From the NCBI RefSeq assembly GCF_001514235.1, contig NZ_KQ948933.1, forward strand, positions 401,914 through 465,913: a stretch of DNA of 64,000 nucleotides. Reading direction: 5' to 3'. Below are positions 1 through 8,519 of the stretch, piece by piece. Numbering within the stretch: position 1 is the stretch's first letter; the number at the start of each line of letters is the position of its first letter. The stretch is from Streptomyces caeruleatus. Its GTDB lineage: Bacteria > Actinomycetota > Actinomycetes > Streptomycetales > Streptomycetaceae. The translations under genes and the position numbers were made by a program. The notes beneath the pieces were generated by a model that saw only the letters and a list, made by a program, of their open reading frames with translations, made no database searches and had not been told where the DNA came from.

Positions 1-25
1 CCTCCCCGAACCCAGGACGCATGAG

Positions 26-67
26 CTGACTACCCGTCAGATTAGCGGTAGCCTGACGCCCTGTCAG
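26..67. promoter_or_regulatory. Tandem CTGAC-N5-GTCAG operators before the lipid-transfer operon
   Basis: Two 15-bp inverted repeats, CTGACTACCCGTCAG at 26-40 and CTGACGCCCTGTCAG at 53-67, lie 27 bp apart centre to centre, just upstream of the first gene. The same motif stands before seven other sets of CoA-thioester genes in this window, so it is read here as the operator of a TetR-type repressor. Motif and spacing are seen directly; the binding protein is inferred. Confidence 0.8.
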
Positions 68-96
68 CAGCCCGTCCGCGACGCGGAGGTGTGCAC

Positions 97-1245
97 ATGG
101 CCGGACTCAAGGACGCGACCGCCATAGTCGGCATAGGTCAGACGCCGTTCGCCAGACACCTCCCCGAGGACGAGAAGACCCTCGCCTGCCGTGCCGTGCT
201 CGCCGCCCTGGACGACGCCGGGATAGCCCCGGGCGAGGTCGACGCCCTCGCCAGCTACACCATGGAGGAGACGGACGAGGTCGAGCTGGCTAAGGCGGTC
301 GGCTTCGGCGACCTGACCTTCTTCAGCAAGGTCGGTTACGGCGGCGGCGGTTCCTGCGCCACGGTCGCGCATCTCGCCGCCGCCATCGCCACCGGGCAGG
401 CCACGGTCGGCGTAGCCTGGCGCTCCCGCAAACGCGGCAGCGGACCCCGGCCCTGGCGCGACACCACGGCCCAACTCCCCACCCCCGCCCAGTGGACCCG
501 GCCCTACGGCCTGCTGCGCCCTGTCGACGAGATCGCGATGCTCGCCCGCCGCTACCTGCACGAGTACGGCGCGACCCGCGACCACCTCTTCAACGTCGCC
601 CTCGCCTGCCGCAACCGGGCCAACCAGAACCCCGCGGCGGTGATGTACGAACGCCCCCTGACCCGCGAGATGTACATGACCTCCCGCTGGATCAGCGAGC
701 CCCTCTGCCTCTTCGACAACTGCCTGGAGACCGACGGCGCCCTGGCCTGCGTCGTCGTCAGCCGCGAACGCGCCCGCGACTGCCGCCACACCCCCGTCTA
801 CGTCCACTCCGCCGCCCAGGGCCTGCCCGCCCAGCACCACGGCATGGTCAACTACTGGAACGACGACCCGCTCACCGGCCCCGCCTGGACCGCCGCCCGG
901 CACCTGTGGAAACACTCCGACCTCACGCCACAGGATGTGGACGTCGCCCAGATCTACGACGCGTTCACGGCCCTCATCCCGCTCTCGCTGGAGGGATACG
1001 GATTCTGCGGGCGGGGCGAGGGAGGCGCGTTCACCGAGCAAGGCGCCCTGGAGATCGGCGGGCGGCTGCCCCTCAACACCGGGGGCGGCGGCCTCAGCGA
1101 GGCCTACGTGCACGGCTTCAACCTCATCAACGAGGGCGTCAAGCAGCTCCGCGGCACGAGTACCGCCCAGGTCCCCGGCGCCGCCACCTGTCTCGTCACC
1201 GCCGGCGAAGGCGTCCCCACCTCCGCGCTGCTCCTGAGGAGTTGA
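97..1245 (+). CDS. Lipid-transfer protein / thiolase-fold acetyl-CoA acetyltransferase-like
   Basis: This is a 382-aa thiolase-superfamily protein of the SCP-x/Ltp type, with N-terminal AIVGIGQTPFARH and a C-terminal half carrying QIYDAFTALIPLSLE, GFCGRGEGGAF and LPLNTGGGGLSEAYVHG. Members act on the acyl-CoA side chains of sterols and related compounds, either as thiolases or, when paired with a DUF35 protein, as retro-aldolases such as Ltp2. A DUF35 gene follows 7 nt downstream, which supports the aldolase-like role. ATG 97 is chosen because GGAGGT at 85-90 sits 6 nt before it; the in-frame GTG at 91 touches the Shine-Dalgarno sequence. First gene of a three-gene operon under tandem operators. 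Substrate unknown. Confidence 0.88.
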   Translation: MAGLKDATAIVGIGQTPFARHLPEDEKTLACRAVLAALDDAGIAPGEVDALASYTMEETDEVELAKAVGFGDLTFFSKVGYGGGGSCATVAHLAAAIATGQATVGVAWRSRKRGSGPRPWRDTTAQLPTPAQWTRPYGLLRPVDEIAMLARRYLHEYGATRDHLFNVALACRNRANQNPAAVMYERPLTREMYMTSRWISEPLCLFDNCLETDGALACVVVSRERARDCRHTPVYVHSAAQGLPAQHHGMVNYWNDDPLTGPAWTAARHLWKHSDLTPQDVDVAQIYDAFTALIPLSLEGYGFCGRGEGGAFTEQGALEIGGRLPLNTGGGGLSEAYVHGFNLINEGVKQLRGTSTAQVPGAATCLVTAGEGVPTSALLLRS

Positions 1246-1252
1246 TGCAAGG

Positions 1253-1669
1253 ATGCTCACCCCCGTCACCGACCCCGACGGCGCCCCCTTCTGGCAGTAC
1301 GCCGCCCAGGGCGAACTCCGCGTCCAGACCTGCGCCGACTGCGCCGAACCCCGCTTCCCGCCCCGCCCCTGCTGCCCGCACTGCCAGTCCTTCGCGAGCG
1401 AGTGGCGCCAGGTCGGCGGGCACGGCCGTATCTGGTCGTACGTGGTCCCTCACCCACCCCTGCTGCCCGACTACGCGGAGCAGGCGCCGTACAACGTCAT
1501 CGTCGTCGAACTCACCGACGCCCCGCGCATCCGTCTCGTCGGCAACCTCGTCACCGGCCCGGACGCGCCTCTCGGCTCCCTTCCTGCCGACCGGATCCGC
1601 ATCGGCGCGAAAGTCCAGGCCGTCTTCAGCGGCACCGGGCTGCCGCAGTGGGTCCTGGAGCGCCCATGA
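1253..1669 (+). CDS. DUF35 Zn-ribbon/OB-fold protein, partner of the lipid-transfer protein
   Basis: A 138-aa protein with the DUF35 arrangement: an N-terminal helix (FWQYAAQGELRVQTC), a four-cysteine rubredoxin-like zinc ribbon made of CADC and CPHC, then an OB-fold ending in AVFSGTGLPQWVLERP. DUF35 proteins bind thiolase-fold partners, and the ChsH2 DUF35 domain is needed for Ltp2 aldolase activity. It starts 7 nt after the lipid-transfer gene and its TGA overlaps the ATG of the next gene (ATGA), so the three are translated together. Most likely a stoichiometric subunit of the upstream protein. Confidence 0.88.
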   Translation: MLTPVTDPDGAPFWQYAAQGELRVQTCADCAEPRFPPRPCCPHCQSFASEWRQVGGHGRIWSYVVPHPPLLPDYAEQAPYNVIVVELTDAPRIRLVGNLVTGPDAPLGSLPADRIRIGAKVQAVFSGTGLPQWVLERP

Positions 1670-2436
1670 GCCTCGGCCTCAGCACCGACAAGGACACCGG
1701 CGTCGCCGTCGTCACCCTCGACCGGCCCGACCGGCACAACGCCATCGACCTGGAGACACGGGACGAACTGGTCGCGGTATGGCGCGAGTTGCGCTTCGAC
1801 GACACCGTACGGGCCGTCGTCCTCACCGGCGCCGGCGAGCGGGCGTTCTGCACGGGGCTGGACCGGGAGGCCGTCGTCCCGCAGCCGAACTCGCCGTACA
1901 TGACGGACGATCCGCTGCTGCTGGTCGGGCCGAAGTCCAACGACCTGTGGAAGCCGGTCGTCGCCGCCGTGCGGGGCATGGCCTGCGGTGGGGCCTTCTA
2001 CCTGCTCGGGGAGGCGGACTTCGTCGTCGCCGATCCGACCGCCACCTTCTTCGACCCGCACACCACCTACGGGATGGTCAGCGCGTACGAGTCGATGCTG
2101 ATGGCGCTGCGGATGCCGCACGGGGAGGCCGCGCGCATCGCGCTCATGGGGAGCGCGGAGAGGCTGTCGGCGCGGCGGGCCCATGAGATCGGACTCGTCT
2201 CCGAACTCACCGAGCCCGGCGGGGCGTTGGAAGCCGCGGTCGACTGTGCCGCCGTCATCGCCAGGTATCCGGAGCAGGGCGTGCAGGGGACCGTGCGGGC
2301 GCTGTGGGCGGCCAGGGAGGCCGCGCTCGCCCACGCCTTCGCGCAGGCGCCGCACCTGATCGCGCTCGGGAATCTGCCGGGCGGGCGGCAGGCGGAGCTG
2401 TTCGCCGCCCGCCGCCCGGGGTTCAGGACTCGTTGA
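1666..2436 (+). CDS. Enoyl-CoA hydratase/isomerase (crotonase family)
   Basis: A 256-aa crotonase-fold protein. TLDRPDRHNAID, VVLTGAGERAFCTGLDREA and AVRGMACGGAFYLLGEADFVVAD give the CoA-binding and oxyanion-hole segments. The family hydrates or isomerises enoyl-CoA esters. ATG 1666 is chosen because it overlaps the stop of the DUF35 gene as ATGA; longer in-frame readings would run through that gene. Third gene of the operon, consistent with a beta-oxidation-like step next to the Ltp-DUF35 pair. The 3' end overlaps the convergent gene by 14 bp. Substrate cannot be told. Confidence 0.88.
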   Translation: MSLGLSTDKDTGVAVVTLDRPDRHNAIDLETRDELVAVWRELRFDDTVRAVVLTGAGERAFCTGLDREAVVPQPNSPYMTDDPLLLVGPKSNDLWKPVVAAVRGMACGGAFYLLGEADFVVADPTATFFDPHTTYGMVSAYESMLMALRMPHGEAARIALMGSAERLSARRAHEIGLVSELTEPGGALEAAVDCAAVIARYPEQGVQGTVRALWAAREAALAHAFAQAPHLIALGNLPGGRQAELFAARRPGFRTR

Positions 2437-2968
2437 GGCGCCGCGCGTTGCTCAGCTCGCACTTGGCGCCGCTGTTGTACGTGAAGCCGTCCGCGGCGGC
2501 GGGCACCTCGGCCAGCATGGTGAGGGTGTCGGAGGAGCCCGCGGGGACGGCCTGGATCAGGTAGTTACCGGTGTGGAACTGCTTGCCGTCCTTGTCCTTG
2601 AAAGTGACCGTGAACGTGTAGGTGTACTGCGTGGTCGCGCTGCTGTTGGTGGCGCGGACGGTGGCGGCCATCTTGTTCCCGTCGGGCTTGCACGAGTCGA
2701 TCTTCACGTCCTCGGCGGCCGCTTCGCCGGCCGGGGCCTCGCTGGCCTCGGCACCTGCGCCGGTGCCAGAGCCGTAGTCGTCGTCATCGTCGTCGTAGTG
2801 GGTGCTGCCGCCCGACGTGTCACCCGACGTACCGCCCGTACTGCTCGACGAACTGCTGGAGCTGGACGAGCTGTTGTCGCAGCTGCCGCCGTGGGAGCGC
2901 TTGGCCCCCGTCAGCGCGATCATCACGCCGGCTACAACGGCGACAGCGCGGACATGGCGAAGCTTCAT
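2423..2968 (-). CDS. Exported Ser/Asp-rich low-complexity protein
   Basis: About 181 aa. The N-terminus MKLRHVRAVAVVAGVMIALTG looks like a signal peptide, although the cysteine that follows is not in a clean lipobox. A run of serines, then Gly/Thr/Ser and a six-Asp patch form an extended linker. The C-terminal ~90 residues (VKIDSCKPDG ... YTYTFTVTFKDKDGKQ ... VPAGSSDTLTM) resemble the small extracellular beta-sandwich domains common in Streptomyces exported proteins. An upstream in-frame ATG (MNHNRGSHEM) would add nine residues before the basic n-region. Function unknown. Confidence 0.65.
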   Translation of the reverse strand: MKLRHVRAVAVVAGVMIALTGAKRSHGGSCDNSSSSSSSSSSSTGGTSGDTSGGSTHYDDDDDDYGSGTGAGAEASEAPAGEAAAEDVKIDSCKPDGNKMAATVRATNSSATTQYTYTFTVTFKDKDGKQFHTGNYLIQAVPAGSSDTLTMLAEVPAAADGFTYNSGAKCELSNARRLNES

Positions 2969-3071
2969 TTCGTGCGACCCCCGATTGTGGTTCATCACCG
3001 ATGACTTGATCGTGAGCACGTCACGTTAGCAGCGCCAAGTGCAGGACCCGTGAAGAGACGGGGGAGCGCCC

Positions 3072-3120
3072 CGCAGGGGCGCGGGGAACTGCGCGACCAG
3101 CCACAACGGAGCCGCACCCG
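3072..3120 (+). repeat. Dispersed palindromic repeat, copy 1
   Basis: The core AGGGGCGCGGGGAACTGCGC followed by GACCAGCCACAAC matches five other loci in the window (9.24, 32.95, 43.6, 51.34 and 53.77 kb). It lies between the exported protein gene and the 3' end of afsK. Confidence 0.8.
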
Positions 3121-3153
3121 AACACGCACCCAACCCGGCACGCCCCACCCGCA

Positions 3154-5529
3154 CTACCCAGCGGAGCGCGCCGTCCCCGTGCCCTTCTCCGCGTCCAGCG
3201 CGTACACGCACCGGTCCTTGCTGCACGCGTACACGACCCCGTCCCGCACCACCGGCGACCCGGTGATCTCCCCGCCCGTGGCGAGCTTCCAGCGCAGGCG
3301 GCCGTCGTCGGCCTTCAGGGTGTAGAGCAGATGGTCGGTCGAGCCGAAGTGGATCCGGCCCTCCGCCACGGCCGGCGCCCCCACGATGTCGCCGCCCGCC
3401 TGGAAGCGCCACTTCGGCGTCCCGGTGACCGCGTCCAGCGTGTACAGGCCCTTGCCGCTGCCGACGTGGACATGACCGGCAGCCACCAGGACCGGCTCGA
3501 TCGAGGAACGCGACTCCGTGGCGATACGCCAGCGGTCGCGGCCGTCGGTGGCGTCCAGGGCGTAGACCGTGCCGAGGTAGTCGGCGAGGTACACACCGCC
3601 GCCGGTCACGGCCGGACCCGGCACGAAGGTCGGCGGGCACAGGAAGACCGCCGGGGCCTCGAAGTGCCAGCGCACGAGGCCGCTCACCACGTCCAGCGCG
3701 AGCACCCGCGTCCCGGCCGAGACGTACACATAGCCGTCGTGCGCCTGCGCCACCCGCACCGGCACCCCGCCGCAGGAGGCGGCGTCGCCGATCGGGTACG
3801 ACCAGCGCTCCTCGCCCGTCCGGGCGTCCAGGGCCTTCAGCCGGGCGTCCTGCCAGACGTACACGGTGCCGTCGTACAGCGCCGGCCCGGCCTCCGGGGA
3901 CTCGAAGTCGGACTGCGCCCCGGTGAGCTCCCACAGCTTCTGCCCGTTCGAGGCCTCCCAGGCCTGGACGCCGCCGCCGCGCGTGCCGGTGACGACCGTG
4001 CCCCGCTCGGCCTTCAGGGAGTACACCCAGGCGTCCGTCTGCAGGCGCCACAGGTCCGCGCCCTCTCGGCAGTCCAGGGCGAACAGGGTCGGGCCGTCGG
4101 AGGCGTGGATACGGCCGTCCGCGACCGCCATCGACCAGGCGACGTCCCGGGTCTTGAAGCGGCGGCGGCCGGTGGCCACGTCCAGGGCGTGCACCTCGAA
4201 GGAGGTGACGTAGACGAGGTCGTCGGCGACGGACGGCGTGCCCCAGACGTCGTTCGACATGCGGAAACGCCAGGGCCGCCAGCCGGCCGCCGGCTCCGGG
4301 GGCGTGGGCGGCAGCGCGGGTACGGCGGGGCCCACGGCGGGGTCGGTGCCGTTGACGCCGGGGCGGGGTTTGGACCAGGAGGCGACGAGGCCCGCCCCGG
4401 GCGGGGGTGCCTGCATGGCGGCGGCGCGGGCGTCGGCGACGCGGGGGCCGGGGCCGATGGGGACGGCGGCGCCGGCCAGCCGGACCGGGCCGGTGTCGGG
4501 GGCGCCGACGGGGACGGGCGAGGGCTGCGGGCCCGGGACGACCGGGTCGTGCGAGGGCGGGGGCGGCAGGGGCGCGGGGGCGGCGCGGCCGCCGCCGCTG
4601 CGGCCGGAGGCCGGCGCGGGCTTCACCGCCGGGCGGCCGCCTCTGCGGGACTCGATCAGGCCGACCGCCCGCTCGGGCAGCCACGCCGACGCCGTACCGC
4701 TGTCGTCGGTGCCGGAGCCGAAGAGGTGGGGGGCGAGTTGGGCCTGGAGGTCGGCCGGGTTGGGGCGGCCCGTGGCCTCCATCTGCATACAGGACTCGAT
4801 GAGCGGGCGCAGCTCGTCCGGGAGGCCTTCGAGGTCCGGGCCCTCGCGCAGCAGCATGAAGACGGTCTCGACCGGGTTGGCGCCGTGGAACGGGGGGTGT
4901 CCGGTGGCGGCGAAGACCAGCATCGAGCCGAGCGAGAAGACATCGCTCGCGCCGGTCACGCTGCGGGAGTCCTTCGCCTGCTCCGGCGACATGTAGGCGG
5001 GCGTACCGACCGCGACGTTGGTCATCGTCAAACGGGTGTTCGAAACGCCGGACGCGATACCGAAGTCGATGACGCGGGGGCCGTCCTCGACCACGAGCAC
5101 GTTGGACGGCTTCAGGTCGCGGTGGACGAGACCGGCGCCGTGGATCGACTGGAGGGCCTCGGCCACACCCGCCGCGAGCCAGCGCACCGCCTGGGCCGGG
5201 AGCGGCCCGCACTCGTTCACTATTTCCTCTAGCGAGGGCGCGGGGACGTACGCGGTGGCCAGCCACGGCACGGCGGCGCGCGGGTCGGCGTCGACGACCG
5301 CGGCCGTGTAGAAGCCGGAGACCGCCCGGGCCGCCTCCACCTCACGGGTGAAGCGGACGCGGAACAGCTGGTCCTCGGCGAGCTCCGTACGCACGGTCTT
5401 GATCGCCACGCGCCGGCCCGAAGCCGAGCGCGCGAGATAGACCAGCCCCATGCCGCCGGCACCCAGCCGTCCGAGCACCTCGAACGGCCCGATCCTGCGC
5501 GGATCGTGCTGCGTCAGCTGATCCACCAC
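3154..5529 (-). CDS. afsK: AfsK, serine/threonine kinase with PQQ-type beta-propeller
   Basis: Hanks-type kinase that phosphorylates AfsR and thereby controls secondary metabolism and development in Streptomyces; AfsK is also known to phosphorylate DivIVA. The N-terminal ~280 aa hold GRLGAGGMG (P-loop), VAIK (lysine), HRDLKPSN (catalytic loop), DFG and GTPAYMSPEQA. A Pro-rich linker follows, then seven or so repeated YxxD/LDAxTGxxRW blades typical of PQQ/WD-like propellers up to the C-terminus. About 791 aa against 799 in S. coelicolor, with near-identical sequence as I recall it. GTG 5529 is preferred (VDQLTQHDPRR) because GGAGG lies 11 nt upstream; GTG 5541 overlaps that Shine-Dalgarno. No membrane segment. 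The two-domain VOC gene lies upstream on the same strand. Confidence 0.95.
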   Translation of the reverse strand: MVDQLTQHDPRRIGPFEVLGRLGAGGMGLVYLARSASGRRVAIKTVRTELAEDQLFRVRFTREVEAARAVSGFYTAAVVDADPRAAVPWLATAYVPAPSLEEIVNECGPLPAQAVRWLAAGVAEALQSIHGAGLVHRDLKPSNVLVVEDGPRVIDFGIASGVSNTRLTMTNVAVGTPAYMSPEQAKDSRSVTGASDVFSLGSMLVFAATGHPPFHGANPVETVFMLLREGPDLEGLPDELRPLIESCMQMEATGRPNPADLQAQLAPHLFGSGTDDSGTASAWLPERAVGLIESRRGGRPAVKPAPASGRSGGGRAAPAPLPPPPSHDPVVPGPQPSPVPVGAPDTGPVRLAGAAVPIGPGPRVADARAAAMQAPPPGAGLVASWSKPRPGVNGTDPAVGPAVPALPPTPPEPAAGWRPWRFRMSNDVWGTPSVADDLVYVTSFEVHALDVATGRRRFKTRDVAWSMAVADGRIHASDGPTLFALDCREGADLWRLQTDAWVYSLKAERGTVVTGTRGGGVQAWEASNGQKLWELTGAQSDFESPEAGPALYDGTVYVWQDARLKALDARTGEERWSYPIGDAASCGGVPVRVAQAHDGYVYVSAGTRVLALDVVSGLVRWHFEAPAVFLCPPTFVPGPAVTGGGVYLADYLGTVYALDATDGRDRWRIATESRSSIEPVLVAAGHVHVGSGKGLYTLDAVTGTPKWRFQAGGDIVGAPAVAEGRIHFGSTDHLLYTLKADDGRLRWKLATGGEITGSPVVRDGVVYACSKDRCVYALDAEKGTGTARSAG

Positions 5530-5754
5530 TCTGCCTGCCACCTCCCCGTACGGGCCCCGTCACCCAGATATGTACGCGACCCCGTGCAGCGTCTCACCAC
5601 CGCACCGCCTCGGCGGCACGCACCCTGATTCTTCCTGTCTCGGGGCGTGGTTGCGAACCCGAGGGCGGAACGGGGTGTCTTGGGACAAAACCACAGCCAC
5701 CCCCAGGGCGGAAGCGCCGGTTCGCATAGTGGGACGCCGAAGGTAAGAGTGCGG

Positions 5755-6492
5755 TCAGCGTTCCAGGACCGCGAACGACGCCCCCTGGTCGTCGGTGACC
5801 ACGGCGACCGTGCCGTACGACGTTTCGAAGGGCGGCACCTGTACGCGCCCGCCGAGCCGGTTCACCGTGCCGAGGGTCTCCGCGCAGGACTCCACCCGGA
5901 AGTGGACGACGAAGTGCGGCGGCATCATCGCCGGGAAGACCTCGGAGACGGCCGCACGGCCGAAGTCGGGCCTGGCGTCCGGCCCGAACAGGGCGTCGGC
6001 GAAGAGCTCGCCGTAGAACGCGTTGGCCGCCTCGGTCTCCCGGGCGTACAGCTGCACCCAGGCGAAGGTGCCGGGCTCGTGCCGTCGGCCGAAGCCCTGG
6101 TGGCCGTCCGCCTGCCAGAGCGCGAAGACGGCGCCCTCGGAGTCGGTGACCAGCGCGGCGGCACCGAGTCCGTCCCCCATGCGCACGGGCGGGATGACCA
6201 CCTGCCCGCCCGCCGCACGGATCCGCTCGCCCAGCGCCCGGGCGTCCGGTGTGGCGAAGTACACCGTCCACACGGTGGGCAGGCGCCCGTCCGGCTTGCG
6301 GGCGAGCGCGGCGACGCGGTCACCGTCGAGGAGCGCCCACACGGTGGAGTCGTACGCCTCCTCGAAGTCCCACCCGAAGAGCTCACCGTAGAACCGCTTG
6401 CCCGCCGCCACATCGGGGAGCTGTGCTTCGACCCAGCACGGAACACCCTCCGGGTATCCCGTTCCGTTCGTGGATGCCCTGTTTTCGGCCAT
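5755..6492 (-). CDS. kbpA: Two-domain VOC-fold protein, probable KbpA (AfsK-binding) orthologue
   Basis: A 245-aa protein with two tandem vicinal-oxygen-chelate domains: residues ~15-120 (WVEAQLPDVAAGKRFYGELFGWDF ... LVTDSEGAVFALWQA) and ~135-245 (WVQLYARETEAANAFYGELF ... VVTDDQGASFAVLER). No enzymatic reaction can be assigned. KbpA of S. coelicolor is a protein of about 250 aa, encoded next to afsK, that inhibits AfsK autophosphorylation; size and position fit, so the name rests on synteny and recall, not on a diagnostic motif. It sits 213 nt upstream of afsK on the same strand. Confidence 0.72.
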   Translation of the reverse strand: MAENRASTNGTGYPEGVPCWVEAQLPDVAAGKRFYGELFGWDFEEAYDSTVWALLDGDRVAALARKPDGRLPTVWTVYFATPDARALGERIRAAGGQVVIPPVRMGDGLGAAALVTDSEGAVFALWQADGHQGFGRRHEPGTFAWVQLYARETEAANAFYGELFADALFGPDARPDFGRAAVSEVFPAMMPPHFVVHFRVESCAETLGTVNRLGGRVQVPPFETSYGTVAVVTDDQGASFAVLER

Positions 6493-6614
6493 GCGGCAAA
6501 AGTAACGGCGTCTTGTGCGGCGCGCAGACCAGGCACACCAGCCTCCGCATACTCAGGCACCCCATTTGCAGTCGGCCGAATCGCGCCCCGATCACGCCTC
6601 GGTAAGCTGACGAC

Positions 6615-7262
6615 ATGACAGGACAAGTGCGTACCGTCGACGGCCGCGTGGCCGGCCGGCGTGGGCAGGCGACCCGGCAGAAGCTGCTCGACTGCCTCAG
6701 CGAGATGCTCAGCTCCTCCCCCTACCGGGACGTCAAAGTCATCGATGTCGCCCGGAAGGCGGGGACTTCGCCCGCGACCTTCTACCAGTACTTCCCGGAC
6801 GTCGAGGGCGCCGTCCTGGAGATCGCCGAGCAAATGGCCACCGAGGGAGCCGGGTTGACCGAGCTCGTCGAGGGCCGCAGCTGGGTCGGCAAGGCGGGCT
6901 GGCAGACCGCGCAGGAACTCGTGGACGGATTCCTGGAGTTCTGGCGCAAGAACGACGCGATCCTGCGGGTCGTCGACCTCGGCGCGTCCGAGGGCGACAA
7001 ACGCTTCTACAAGATCCGTATGAAGATCCTGAACTCGGTGAACAACTCCCTGACCGAGGCGGTCACTCAGTTGCAGGCCAAGGGCAAGGTCGACAAGGAC
7101 GTCAACCCGGCCGCGATGGCGGGTTCGATCGTCGCCATGCTCGCGGCGGTGGCCTCGCACCAGAAGGGCTTCCAGACCTGGGGCGTCAAACAGGCCGAAC
7201 TGAAGCCGAACCTGGCCCTGTTGGTCCACCTGGGCGTGACCGGCAAGAAGCCGACGAAGTAG
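6615..7262 (+). CDS. TetR-family transcriptional regulator
   Basis: A 215-aa regulator. The N-terminal helix-turn-helix spans roughly residues 17-65 (RQKLLDCLSEMLSSSPYRDV, then VIDVARKAGTSPATFYQYFPD), followed by an all-helical ligand-binding domain of usual TetR length. It is a single gene, divergent from the VOC gene. A near-match to the regulon operator, CTGACGACATGACAG (one mismatch in the right half-site), lies at 6607-6621 over its own start codon, compatible with autoregulation. It is a candidate controller of the scattered acyl-CoA genes; a TetR outside the window is equally possible. Confidence 0.9.
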   Translation: MTGQVRTVDGRVAGRRGQATRQKLLDCLSEMLSSSPYRDVKVIDVARKAGTSPATFYQYFPDVEGAVLEIAEQMATEGAGLTELVEGRSWVGKAGWQTAQELVDGFLEFWRKNDAILRVVDLGASEGDKRFYKIRMKILNSVNNSLTEAVTQLQAKGKVDKDVNPAAMAGSIVAMLAAVASHQKGFQTWGVKQAELKPNLALLVHLGVTGKKPTK

Positions 7263-7323
7263 AGCAACCTGGGTCCTGTCTGGCAGGCGGTGGTTCACGC
7301 TGGGTGAGCCGCCGCCTGTTTCG

Positions 7324-7776
7324 CTACGCCGGCAGCGGCCGGTCCCGCACCACGTGCTTCATCACCAGCGTCGAGGTGAGGCGCTGCACCCCCGGCAGGG
7401 TCGCGAGCCGCTCGTCGTACAGCCCCTGGAAGGCGGCGAGGTCGGCGGTGGCCACCCGCAGCAGATAGTCGGGCTCGCCGAACAGCCGCTGTGCGTCCAG
7501 CACATGGGGGATGTCCGCGAGCGCCCGCTCGAACTCGGCGACCGTGTCCCGGTCCTCCTGGCGCATGGAGACGAAGACCAGCGCCTCGAAGTTCAGCCCG
7601 ACGGCGGCCGGCTCCACGACGGCCCGGTAACCGCTGATGGCACCGGCCCGCTCCAGCTCCCGCAGCCGCCGGTGACACGGCGAGACGCTCAGCCGCACCC
7701 GCGCGGCCAGCTCGGTCACGGTCAGCCGCCCGTCCTGCTGGAGCTCGGCAAGAATCTTTCTGTCCACGTCGTCCAT
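7324..7776 (-). CDS. Lrp/AsnC-family transcriptional regulator
   Basis: A 150-aa protein with the family layout: N-terminal winged HTH (DDVDRKILAELQQDGRLTV, LAARVRLSVSPCHRRLRELE) and a C-terminal RAM effector domain (GLNFEALVFVSMRQED ... VLDAQRLFGEPDYLLRV). Such regulators usually sense amino acids. Divergent from a LysE-type exporter with an 82-bp intergenic region, the classic layout in which the regulator controls the neighbouring exporter. Confidence 0.93.
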   Translation of the reverse strand: MDDVDRKILAELQQDGRLTVTELAARVRLSVSPCHRRLRELERAGAISGYRAVVEPAAVGLNFEALVFVSMRQEDRDTVAEFERALADIPHVLDAQRLFGEPDYLLRVATADLAAFQGLYDERLATLPGVQRLTSTLVMKHVVRDRPLPA

Positions 7777-7858
7777 GAGGCAGATCTTCCCTCACAAGCG
7801 CCGGTCACGGGCAAACTTCGACAACACTTTCGGGCCATTCCCACCTAATGTCGCCACC

Positions 7859-8482
7859 ATGGACTCCGGACTGCTCCTCTCCTTCCTCGCCATCGACCTG
7901 CTCCTCGTCTGCGTGCCGGGCGCCGACTGGGCGTACGCGATCTCCGCCGGGCTGCGCGACCGCTCCCCGGTGACGGCGGTGGCAGGCCTGGTCACCGGAT
8001 ACGCGCTGCACACGGTCCTCGCGGCGGCCGGGCTGGCCGTGCTGGTCGCGAGCGAGCCGGGACTGCTCACCGCACTGACGGCCGCGGGCGCCGCGTATCT
8101 GGTGTGGCTGGGGTGGGGCGTACTGCGCCGGCCGGGCACACCGGGGGCGGCCGAGGAGACCGTGGCAGCGAGCCCCGCCCGCGCCTTCCTGCGCGGTGCC
8201 ACGATCAGCGGCCTGAACCCCAAGGGCCTGCTGCTCTACCTGTCCGTGCTGCCGCAGTTCCTGGTGACGAAGGGCGGCCATCTGCCGGTCCCCGCCCAGA
8301 CCGCCGTGTTCGGCCTGCTCCACATGGCGTGCTGCGCCGCCGTCTATCTCACGGTGGGCCTCGCGGCCCGCGCGGTCCTAGGCGCCCGCCCGGCAGCCGC
8401 CCGCGCGGTCGCCCGCACGTCCGGGGCGGCGATGCTGGGAATCGGCGCGTTCCTCCTGGTCCAGCGCCTGGCGACGCTGTGA
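7859..8482 (+). CDS. LysE/RhtB-family amino-acid exporter
   Basis: A 207-aa polytopic membrane protein with about six hydrophobic segments. It carries the family signature near the N-terminus (VCVPGADWAYAISAGLRDR) and GATISGLNPKGLLLYLSVLPQF in the middle. The family exports basic or neutral amino acids and related small molecules. ATG 7859 gives the normal N-terminus directly entering the first membrane helix; there is no obvious Shine-Dalgarno sequence, so it may be leaderless. Probably controlled by the divergent AsnC-type regulator. Confidence 0.92.
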   Translation: MDSGLLLSFLAIDLLLVCVPGADWAYAISAGLRDRSPVTAVAGLVTGYALHTVLAAAGLAVLVASEPGLLTALTAAGAAYLVWLGWGVLRRPGTPGAAEETVAASPARAFLRGATISGLNPKGLLLYLSVLPQFLVTKGGHLPVPAQTAVFGLLHMACCAAVYLTVGLAARAVLGARPAAARAVARTSGAAMLGIGAFLLVQRLATL

Positions 8483-8496
8483 CCTGCGGGGCGCCC

Positions 8497-8519
8497 TAGG
8501 GCTTGTCAGACAGGCCCTA
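8497..8519. terminator. Hairpin between convergent LysE and nitroreductase genes
   Basis: AGGGCTTG pairs with CAGGCCCT through an eight-pair stem (one G-T) over a short loop. It sits exactly between two convergent genes, so it can serve both strands. No U-tract, as is usual in Streptomyces. Confidence 0.6.

Noticed and set aside
64..1269. Long antisense frame opposite the first lipid-transfer gene
   Set aside because: Shadow of the real gene: Gly/Val/Glu-rich composition without domain motifs and no ribosome-binding site; typical of high-GC antisense frames.
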